64,000 bases of DNA from Enchytraeus crypticus (lineage: Eukaryota; Annelida; Clitellata; Enchytraeida; Enchytraeidae). Below are positions 48,928 through 60,992 of this stretch, in pieces. The stretch is taken from the NCBI GenBank assembly GCA_905160935.1, contig CAJHZI010000713.1, positions 493,501-557,500 on the forward strand, in the 5' to 3' direction. The notes beneath the pieces are model-generated. The model was not told the DNA's origin and ran no database searches. It worked only from the letters and a program-made list of their open reading frames with translations. Position 1 is the stretch's first letter. Every line of letters begins with the position of its first letter. Position numbers and translations under genes: made by a program.

Positions 48928-51900
48928 ATCGGTCAATGGCAGCAAATAAATATATCTTTTAAAAGTTACGGAAAATAAATAAAGCAACCCATTGAAAAAC
49001 AATTCACTTTTAAAAACATATAACGTTTATGCAAAACCTCTTACGTACACGCGGTTAGTCGCCTCCTACGCGCACGGGAACAACATTAGGAAACATAATA
49101 ATATAAAGCAAAATACATAGGCCCAATAATTAATAGAATATTAATAGAATACAATATAAAATGCACAACCTCTCCCGTCTCAACGTTGACGTCGATGTAA
49201 GGAACAAATTCTTCCACATCAGGTCCAAATCCCCAGACTGTCATCGTCTCAACTCGATCTCCATTTTGATTTATATCAGTCTCTCCAGTACGACCTTTAT
49301 AAAGAAATAGATTTAAATGGGTCCAGTTTTTCGTGGTTATTGTGCGAGCAGAGCCTAGACTATTCCAGCCTCAGAGTTACTATCATTACTCTGCGGCAAT
49401 ACCATCACTATAGTACTAGGCTTTCAAATGTTAATTACATGCGTTTGATAATATTAGTTATTTCTTCCTTACATCTAATTTTCGTGATGTTTTGAGCGGA
49501 TTGAAATACGAATGGAATGGATACGTTTTCGCAATACTATCCCCATGGCAATTAACAACAAAACTATTACTAATTACATAACTATTAAACAATTACTAAC
49601 AAAATTTTTGCACTCGATTCACCCCTGTAAGGATGATCGCAGGTTTCAGCCCAACCTAAGTGGAATGGAAGGGCCCTCCATCTGGAGAAACCTGCTTCTT
49701 GATCCAAGTATTCCCCGTGCCAGTTATGAATAAATATTGAAATTATTGTTTAGTAAGTTCAAGACCGATCAGTGATCAATGGTCATTTCTAGAGTAATAT
49801 CTATTGAGAAAATATTCACCTCCCCCTAATGTATTTTTGTTAATTGTAGTACTACTTTTGAACATGATCAAGACAATCATAGATAGTCGAATACTAATTT
49901 ACCTGCTTACAATTATTTCTCATTATTTAAGTAAAGATTTTATGTTGAAATGTTAATCTCTTATTACTGAATCAATATCAAATTATCAGGTTTAAACTGA
50001 GTTTATATCATTTTTTCTTCTTTTTGGTAGTATGTTCTTTCTCCTCGTTTAGGTGTTATATATTTTGCTATGTGCTTCTATATCTGATGGGTGGTCAACT
50101 AGATAGGTTACGTATAGTCACTTTGACGGCAAATTATGAATCTATGCGTGTGTTGAATGCGTTCAATTGAAATCAGCATAATTATCTCTCTCTCTCTATC
50201 TCTTTATTTCTCTATCTCTCTCTATTTCCCTGTCTGACTCGTCTCTCTAGCGTTCGTTCTGCAATTGACAAGTCCAATGAACATATTCTTGAGCATACTG
50301 CTTTGACGCTCCTAAGTAGCTCTCCTTCGATTAACGAGTAAGCCCTTCACAAAAAATGCTATGCTTTATTCTGACAATACTGTAGACAATTACCTATAAA
50401 CAACGCTGGCTTCTGAATGGGTTTCCTTTTGACTTCCTCAATTCCTGTTCGGTCGTATATTGCACGTGTGCAGTTTACGGATAGTACACTCTTCAATGTT
50501 CCGGACTCAACATGCAGTTTAATATTGTTCCACGCATATGCAATAAGCAAAACCCAGTTTAATCAAAGTGAAGTTTTAAAAAATACGCTATAATTGGGCT
50601 ACAATTACGCGAATGACTAATTATATATAATTAGCAAATTTATAGTTAGATAGTTTTTGAAAAACAAATTTTAATTACAGTTTCTAATCAAATACTAAAA
50701 ATCTATAAATAAAGAGCCAATCAGTCACGTTTATAAAGCTCTCTTACCTATCCGGTTATCTTGACATCAAGATGATGGGAACTGCTTTTTCTAGTAACCG
50801 GAAAAGGTAATATAACTTGAACTTCCTTAAAGAATTATGCAGGGAAAAAATTAATATAAAATATTATTATAACGAAGTTATATAAAAAAATTTAGTTCAA
50901 CTAGTTCAATATGCTACTTATAAGTCGTACTACATGCATATTTCACATATAGCATTATTTCCTTTACTAAGGCTTTACACAATTTTTTACTTAGTGTTAT
51001 GTTGTTTATATTTTTTGCCAATAACCTGCAATATTTGATCGAGACTGGATCAAACTAGATTAAACTAGAGCGACGTAAAAAGACAAATATTACTTAAAAC
51101 CATGGAGAGGAAGGAGGAAATGGGCCTTAAACAACCATCTGTGCTTCCTGACCCAGTGCGCCGTTATGTTATGTTACGTAATTTGATGTTAAGCAATAAG
51201 TCAAGAAATGAAGCGTCATATCGAGGTGCTTCGAGAACCCTTTACTATTTTAATTCCGCATTTTATCCAAACAACAAACGAACATCTATAAGGTTTCTAA
51301 AAGTTTTGAAACAGAAGAGATATTCTGATATGTATTTTGTAGAAGATCAAATGGACTGACAAAATTACGAACGAAGAAACGCTAAATAAGGTTGGCATAA
51401 ACAGATAATTCAAATAATTGATAGATGTAATAAGGGAAAGAAGGAAGATATAGATGGGTCATATACTGATATGAAATGGTTTGCTGAAAGTGGCAAATGA
51501 GGGAAGAATGACTTGGGATTTTGAATGATTTGATAATTAAGTCCTATGTGATTTGAAGAGATAGGCAGAGGGCAGAAATATATAGAGAAGCGATACGCCA
51601 TGGACCTGCAAATAGGAGTGCACTAAGAGAGAGAAAGAGGGATTCGGATATTACTGACATCTTTTGGATATATTTATGTAAGGAATTATCATTAGGGAAA
51701 ATCTGATATCTAAACCGTGGATCGAGGAGGCACAAGCTAAATAGGACGGTACGAAACAGGACTATTTATTGGAAAGTTGTTCTCCTTCAAGCTTGTTTAA
51801 TTGCGACAACTACAAATTTATACGAAGTTTAGGCGGTATGCTCGCTAACCTTCTGTTAAAAGTGATGGGTCTATCAGTTATTTCGCTACTTGACTGAATC

Positions 51901-54900
51901 ATTGTAGACCAAAGAGTCTACTTTTCGAAATCATAAATTTTGAATTTACCGTAATGAGCTTGAAGTTGCATTTACACTAGTCGTCACCATAATCTTCCAT
52001 TGAATCCCAGTTTAACTCGACTCAGGATACGAATGGACATTCTCCATTCCCTTTTTAAATCAATTTTTATTTGTTTTAGACAATTTTAAAGGAATACCTG
52101 GGGCCTAGCCGCTCATCAACCGAATTCCCTTTCTGACTATGTTGGGATCTTTGTGCTTTGTCAGTTTTTTACCATAAATGCAGTCCAAGGTGGGCTATTC
52201 TTTAGCAACCCGGACGCAAAAAGGCAGAATTATTATAATTTGTACCCTGGCTGTATGGAACTATAGGCTCAAAATGAGCTAAAATATTGAAACCAAATGT
52301 AAAAAATAATTTATCTACACTCTGGGAAGCCGCATTTGCCATTGCCCCAAGGACACAGACAGCATTAAGGCGCTAGAGTGTAATGGACAGGCGCTGCTAC
52401 AGAAAGGCTTTTTCACGTTGGTCGCCTGTAATAGTGCAGGTTATCCTGTCTAATTCGTTTATGAAGTCAGACGCGGCAGAGTTGATGGGGCCAAAGGTCT
52501 CAAAAGCAATTGGCAGGAAGATGTAGCTGCTAGAGACTACCGCATATTTAAGTGACTTCCTATTGGCAGCGGGCTCAACAGCTTATCTCTCAGCAGCGCA
52601 CGAAAGGCTGAAATTACTGCTGCTGAGGAAGTGTCCGTCAGAGTGATATTATAGTCATATATTTTTTAATGCCCTGGGCCTTGGGATAAGAATTAGATAA
52701 AAAGAGACTCTATTTAATTAAAAGTTAAACGTGAATCAGTTAGAATAATTCCTCTACACTCTCAGAAGTTGTCTTAAAAATGTCTTACTATATTATTATT
52801 TATTAAAATAGAATTTTAATTTTAATACATGTACCCGGGGTGAAAAGAACCCGAGGTTTAGTAAAAACTATTCCAGCAGTACGTGCTGAATCGCCGCCCG
52901 GCTACTCGAGGCAATCTAGCTACTTAAAAGAATTGCTGAAGCAGACTGCATTCAATCTTTGCAAAGTTATGGAAAGCCTTTACCAAAGAAAATAGATCTC
53001 TCGCTTATCGCCGGTTCGCTCCGCAGTTAACCTTCCTATGTCAATAATGAAGTCAACTCCATCGGGATTCATGGGGCCCATGGTTTCAATATCAACCGGA
53101 CCATCTTTGTACCCTAAGGACTGATCGCGGTACTAATCCACTTCATTATAATTATTATTATTTTATACTTTACTACTATTACATTTTGCTTTATTCTATT
53201 TATTTACAATTTTCTTTATAGTTTTATTTTAGTAAGGGTTATACGAAATGTACATCGCAACGCTATATTTTCAGTTAGGTCTACTTATATTTTTATTTTA
53301 ACATTTATATATTATATTGCATAAGAAACTAAGAAGTGTATATCAGCTACGTACCGATGAAATTGACATCATGTGATTTTTCAAACATCAAAGTTCCATT
53401 TCTAAAATCAGCCCCGTCTGATATAAGTCTATCTGCGATTAAGGCGTACAGGTAGACTGAGTCATAGATATACAGAGACGTGTAGTCTGGCTGAAATACA
53501 AAAAAGAGAAAAACAAGTTCTAATCCATTATAAAGTAGGCAGTTATTTAGTTATAATTTATTTTTGTCAATTTCGAAACGTTGTAGTAGTATCCGTATTT
53601 CATAATCATCTTACCTCTAATCTCAGTTTGAGTAGGGTCGGAATACAAGTTGATCTTCTCCAATCCTCTTGATCTCATATCATCAGTCAATCCCCTACAC
53701 TGTCTTCTATTCGTTTTGAAAATCTTGTAGCAAATTCTTGAGCCTAGGCACTCAATAACCAAATGCCCTTTCTGGCATTGGTTTGGATATCAGTGCTTTA
53801 GTCGCCTTCTACGACAAGTGCAGTCACCGGTTGGTCTATTCTTCAAGCAACCCGGACAATACGGGAATAGTGACAGTATTTACGTTCATTAAATTACATT
53901 TCACATTTAATGCTTCGTATATACAATCATTATTTACATGCATATAATAACGCACTTAAGCTGTACTATTTAGTCCAGCTAATGACTATAAAGTTCGATA
54001 TACTAAAATTGATTTTATTTATAAAATGTAAAGCGAGCGATATTCTTCAGAATTTCATTTTCACCTTTAAAAATAATATTCCACGAACAATTTGCAACAT
54101 CAACGTGCCACCAAATTTTCTTGAAAATATAACACTTTTTATAGAATTGTTCATAATAAGTAATTTATCGTGTGTGCTAATTTTAAAAATATATTTACTA
54201 AATATACAAATTTCAAAATAATTTCGTATTAATTGGTTTATGTATCTCAGCTTAACACTGCTTTTTTAATTAACTCTTTATGATTTCATTATTTTCACTT
54301 TTTAATTTCTTGTTTTGATTTTAAAATGTAAGACGATTATACGCTACGTGATTGGTAAATAGGTGGTCCACAAGATAGGGTGTCGTGAACAATCATCTAT
54401 GGCCTAGTATTTGCATGCGAGATCTCATCTACACCGGCTGGAGCTAGTCGATGTGATTGGGTTTAATTCCTGGGCTCGTCCGTCACTGACATCATTTAAC
54501 ATTAGCGTTAACTTTATCAAGCACAGAAATGTAGAAGAATATGAAAAACTAATATCAGTAATGCAGTTGTTTTACATCATGAAAGAAGGATTTCATATGG
54601 AGAATGAAATGAAATATATTTGTGATTTCGTATCTTACTAACTGTTGATTATTTGACGCAAAATAGTATCCATAACAAATATATCTCAATTAATTTAAAT
54701 TCTAACAGTAATTAGAGACTTCTTACCTGTGCGTCAGGGGGGAGAATACTTGACAATGGCGGCAATTGATTTCTAACAGTTATGGCGTTTAGTAATTCAG
54801 TAATATTTTCAACATCAGCCTCTTTTTTGAATGCTACCTGCAAAAGACACATAATTAAATATAAAAAATAGTTTAGTAAATATAATTTCATATTCTAGTA

Positions 54901-57900
54901 ACCTGCCTAAAGACAGCTCCATGGCATAAAATTCTTCCAACCAATTTTATTATTAACTTTCCATTTGATTAAATGTTTCACGACTCTGTTTTACTCTTAA
55001 CTGTATTCCCGTGCTTTCGTCCTTCTATTACATCACTCGGCAAACATCTCCCAACAATATGTCGTATCCACTATTTATTTCTATTTCAAATCACATTTAC
55101 TAAATGTCTATCTGTAAGGAATCTCTCTAAAACTTTACATCTGCAAATTTACGCGTCCAACTAATCTGCTTCAACTTTGTCCGTAAACATATTTTCAATC
55201 CTATTGCTTTCTCGATGTTCTCTCTCCTTAATGTCCATGCTTCAATTCCTTACAGACGTGTCGACCACACCAATGTTTTCAAAATCATCTTCTTTTTGTT
55301 TTTCCCATTCTACCGTTATGAGTTTTTTTCCCCTGTTGAAAGTCTCATTTTTGCCTGTGCAATTCTAAATTTAACTCCGACCCAAATCTTCCAAAATCCT
55401 TAATGTCCAAATACTTGAAGCTTCTTGTCCTTTCGTATCTGTTGGAGTTTAAAGTTGTTTGGAAACTCTCTAGTTCTATATCAATTAGTTTATTCAACAT
55501 TTTATAAAACACCAAATAATGTCCGTTTTCAGATGCCGAAACTCCGATGTATATGCAACAAAATACGATACAATAGGCCCTAGAAGCAAAATACCATTAT
55601 ACATGCATTGTCGCATAGAAATGTTGTTGGAATTCAAAACTTGTTCGTTTTAGCCTTGCTAATAACTGTGTAGATATGATATGAACACCCATGGTGAGAG
55701 CAGAATATAATATCCAAATCCTTCACCTTGTCATGGGTGCCAGGCCTAACGTCGAAGAGAAACATTTTGGACTGTTAGTATTTACTAGCGGTTTCGAGGA
55801 AGGAATCATTTCCAATTTCCAACTATTGCTTCAACTAACGACGGAATAACACAGTCTTCCACTGTGATATCCAATGATTTACTAACAGCGGAGCCTGGTG
55901 ATCAACCGATTATAACGATGAAGGCTGGAGATATGAGAGTGGGTGATGCTATTTCCCTCACTCCTGTTCGTAATGAGCTCCTATGCTTCGTGATGGATAA
56001 GTGTAATATCTTATCTTTTGACCACCTGGTTACTGTTTGTTCTTCCTTCTATAAGGAAAATGAAATAATGTTGGCTCGGAATCTAATCGAGAAACATTCC
56101 TCGCAGCGTTTAAAGAAAAGACAGGGTGATTCCAAGATGAGAATAACTATGGAAGACATTATCAAGGTATGTCTCAATCCATCCATCACACTTCCTGTGT
56201 ACTACGCCGTGGACCTCAATCGTTTACCTCCTGTTGACATCAAGCATTGTGATGTATCTGCTTTATTACAGGAGATCAGTTTGCTGAGATCTGAAGTGAG
56301 ACAGTTTGGGCAGTTGCGTGATGAGCTATCGGAGCTTAGGAAGCTAGTGACGTGCTCTAGTCAAATGAATGATAACTCTGACTGTGTTATAACTAATTCT
56401 ACTGCACAGGATTCCGTGAATGTATCTGATACGCATGCTCAGGCTAATACTAAAACCTTTGATGCTGGTAAAAGTTCTCGTGTGAAATGGACAACGACTG
56501 GTAGGGTGAGGAAGGATACACAAGTGAATGTCAATTCAGGTAATGTCTATGCGGCACTGAATACTACTAAGCCTGTAGATAGGGCAGCTTCTGATTCCGT
56601 ATCAGTGGATAGCACTAATACTTTCAGGTCAACTTTAGACTCTGCCTTAACCACTATGGCTGATGTGCTGAAGAAATCAGTGAGCACTGGTGCTATGAAG
56701 AAGACATCGTCTGTAGCCAGTAAGAAAGTTTTTATTGGCAGAGCTGTAACTTCTAAACTAGCTGCTGCGAAAGTAATTAAACGTTGCAGTGCTTTCCTGA
56801 CTAGACTGGATCCAGCCACAACTGTCGATGATGTTCGAAATTATGCGATTGATAATGTTGCAGCATCTACTGGATATCGTCTGTCTGATGAGTCATTAAC
56901 TTGTACTAAGTTAACTACAAGATATGATAGCTATGCTTCATTTTCAGTTACATGTAATATTGATGCTAATAATTTTAAGCAAGTGTCTGATGTTATTTTT
57001 TCTGTTAATTGTTGGCCTGAGGGCATTCTAGTGAGGAAATTTTATCACTCTGTTAACAATCGCAATCTAAATGGCGCCACAGTATGATTCTAGTCTTAAT
57101 TATGTTAGTGCTCAGGATAAAACAATGAACAGGTCCTCTGAGCTCCGATTTTGTTCTTTTAATTGCAGATCTGTTAAAAACTGTACTCCTGCTATAAGTG
57201 ACATTTGCAATAACCATGATATTATACTCTTGCAAGAACATTGGCTGTTACCTAATGAATTGAACTATTTAGGTCGTATTCATGCTAGTTTTCTGTCTGT
57301 TGGGCTCTCTGCTGTTGACATTTCTAATAATATATTAGTCGGGCGTCCGTATGGTGGTACAGCTATTCTATTTAGAAATGATATTTTTGATAAGTACACT
57401 GTAGTTGATAGCGTTGATTCTAGAATAACAGGTTTAGAATTCAATACAACATTAGGCTCTGTATTGCTTTTAAATGTATATATGCCAGTTGATTATGGCG
57501 ACAGTGAGAGCTTAGAACAATACATTGATTGTTTAAGCAACCTTAAAGCTATTATGGATAGTAGTGTGGCTCAACACACTGTTATTGCTGGTGATTTTAA
57601 TTGTAATACTGGTACTAGGTTTTTTGATGAATTTTCGCTATTTGCTGTTGAAAATAATCTTAATGTTTCTGACATGGTTAGATTAAGCAATGTTCATACG
57701 TACGTAAGTGATGATGGCTTGCGAAGATCTTGGATAGATCACATTCTTGCCAGTAGTTCATTTGATCAAATGATTTCAAGTATTCACATTTTGGAGGATG
57801 TAGTTGTATCTGACCATAAACCTGTTTCTTTTAATGTGAATATACATTCTGAAAATATTGCTCATGTTAATGATGCTGTTAATACTAAAATTAATGTTAC

Positions 57901-60900
57901 CCCATTGTGGAATGTGTGTGATTCATATAAATTGACGCAGTACACTAATTACTTTGACATTTTACTCAGTGGTATTCTCATTCCTTTTGATATCATTATG
58001 GATCCTAATCCTTCTGTTAATAAATTGTCTATTAGCAAAATTGACAGTTTCTATAATGATATTATTCTATGTGTAAAAGATGCTGTTCACAAAATGATTC
58101 CCGCTAATATAGTTAAATGTAATGATCATATTATTCCTGGTTGGAATACATATGTGAAAGAAAGACATTCTATGGCCAGGGATAGCTTTATGAACTGGTC
58201 AGCAGCTGGTAAACCCAGGCAGGGTTCTCTGTTTGTTGATATGAGGTTGGCTAGAGCTAGATTTAAGCTTGCTCTAAGACATTGTAAACAGAATCAAGAA
58301 GCACTGAAAGCTGATGCTTTAGCTAACAATTTAGCTAGTAACAATGCAATCAAATTCTGGTCGGAGATATCCAAAATGAATAGATGTAATGCTAATAACA
58401 ATGTAATCAGCATAGGAGGCGCTTCAGGTGCTGACAATATTGCTAATATGTGGAAGAATCACTTTGGTGCCCTTTATAATCGGGATCCTACTTCAGTACA
58501 CAAGACTGCATTTAATGAGAAACTTACTGTTTATAACACCAATTTCTGTTCTGAGTCCACAAAGTTGTCTCTTATCTCGCTTAGGGATGTTGTTAATGTA
58601 CTTAGTAAAATGAAAAAGGGTAAAGCATCTGGTCCAGATGGTATACATATTGAAGCATTTATGTATGGTGGCAATCGTCTCTCTGTATATTTGTGCTTTT
58701 TATTTAATTTATTTCTCAAGTTTGGCTATGTCCCCTCTTCCTTTTCTGACACTGTCTTAATACCGTTGCTTAAGGATAGGAACAAGAATTTATCTGACGT
58801 TGATAATTATCGTGCTATTGCCTTGTCTAACTCAATGTCTAAAATATTTGAGTCCTTATTATTTGACTACATTGTTTCGGCAGATGAATCAGATGACTAT
58901 CAGTTTGGGTTTAAGAAAGACCACTCTACTACCACTTGTACCTATGCTTTTAAGCAAGTTATTGAACATTACAGAAGAAATGGTAGTCATGTCTTTGTAA
59001 GCTTTATTGACTTTTCTAAAGCTTTTGATTCAGTTAATTACTGGTTGCTTTTCAGTGAGTTATTGGACAGTAAACCCTCAGCTGAATGTTTTTAGTAACG
59101 CGTGTTCTTGCGTTTTGGTACAGCCGCCAAAGTTCTATTATTAAATGGCAATCTGCAATTTCTAGTAGCTTTCAGATTTCTAATGGCGTGCGGCAGGGAG
59201 GGATATTGTCTCCTTTTCTGTTCTGCTTTTATATTCGTAGAGTGTTACTCAAAGTTACACAATCTGGTATAGGCTGTTATTTCATGAACAGATTCATTAA
59301 CGTCTTAGCGTATGCAGATGATATGGTTTTGTTGGCTCCTTCTTGGCGTGCTCTGCAACACTTATTGTATGTGCTAGAGTTGGCAACCAGGGAAATTAAC
59401 ATGATGTGCAACACAAAAAAACTGTTTGTATGGTATTTAATCCGCTTATCAAATGTAAATCTATTTGTGCTAACTTTCCGAATTTTGTTCTTGATGACCA
59501 TGAGCTTTCATTTGTATCCAGCTTTAGGTATCTCGGTCATATCATACAGAATGATCTTCATGATTATTTGGACATTAATCGTGAGATAAGGAATTTATTC
59601 TATCGTACTAATGTTCTTAAAAGAAAATTTGGCTTTTGCTCAGTTTCTGTTAAATTGAAATTATTTAGAAGTTATTGTTCTTGCTTTTATGATATAGCCT
59701 TGTGGAAGGTTTTTAAATTAGCTGCTCTTAGTCGTATGAAGTCCTGCTATATAAAATGCGTTAAATCATTTTTTAACTTCCCAAAATATAGTAGTGTCAC
59801 TGAAATGTTTTTATCTACTGGGTTGCCGGTATTTGACACAGTGTTATGTAACTCTCGGTTTAGTTTGTTAAAACGTATCAAAGAGTCTCATAATGCTCTT
59901 ATTTCCTCCATGTCAAGGTTCTGTATAAGCTGAGTATTGTTATTTATCTTTACATATAGATTACGTAGTTCTCTGTCCATTTTTTCTTGTTTCTGTCATT
60001 GTATCGTGCAATGTCTTATGGACTGTTGTCTGAAATAAACGAGTGATGATGATTGCGCATGCAGTGTGACAGAGTCAACGTTGCAAATGTTGCGTTAAAA
60101 ATTTACAATTTGTAATTTTCTAAACTATCCCTAATACTAAACCCTACCATTTACCCTATCCGTAACTAACCATATTCTTAAGGAACTAATAAAGTATAAT
60201 AACTTAAACATTTAAAATTAATAGTGAGTCTAGCCAGAATCGATCCTCGAACCCCATGATCTAAATACTCGCTCTATAATGCTAAGCTATCGTGGCTTCC
60301 ATTTAAACACAGTTGAATACATGATGTCAACATATCGTACTAGAAAATCGTAATACCATGTAAAAACAATTCTTAATACAATTCTTGTGCGCATGCGCAA
60401 TAGTTGGAAATCTTTCCTTCGTTGAACCGCTCTGATTTACTCTGTTTTGAAATTCCAATGACACTGCATTTGTCTGTAGGTAACGAAAGATTTCAGTTTT
60501 AGAGCAATAATCAATACGTAAATACATGTAGGAAGTATGAATTATCTTGAATTGAATTGAATCACGTATATTTCACTTCGGCAAAATCGTACACCAGGAA
60601 TATATGGAGATAAAGCGAAAAAGGACACAAAGGCCACGGAGGCACTAACATGTACATTAACACATATGGCAAAATAAATCTTATAAAGCAGTTACAAGTT
60701 TATAGCAGTCAAGACATTCAATCTAAGCATAAAATTACTTCAAAATATCCCTACATATTAGCAGGGAAAAGTATCTCATACATTAAAACTTGTTTACGAA
60801 TAAAATTTAAAACGCCAGCAGATACAAAATCTTAAAATATTACGTACGTTTGCTTTAATTGTATAACTAATCGGTGATCAGTTTAAAATGAACATGCATT

Positions 60901-60925
60901 ACAATCCATACCCCGAGAAATCTAG

Positions 60926-60992
<67 letters not shown>

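Larger units (their letters stand above)
55640..60055 (+). mobile_element. CR1-like two-ORF LINE, nearly complete
   Basis: Layout: 5' leader, ORF1 (55918-57087), ORF2 (57071-59936, frameshifted twice), and a 3' UTR ending in a gtgatgatgattg microsatellite tail at about 60053. ORF1 and ORF2 overlap by 17 nt. It lies on the plus strand, opposite to gene B, in the intron between exons 4 and 5. Codon usage and lack of stops in ORF1 show that it is much younger than the other LINE relics here. The exact 5' end is not determined. Confidence 0.85.

Noticed and set aside
50359-50550. Possible extra exon of gene B
   Set aside because: The phases of exons 6 and 7 join perfectly without it, gene A has no equivalent, and no family motif is present.
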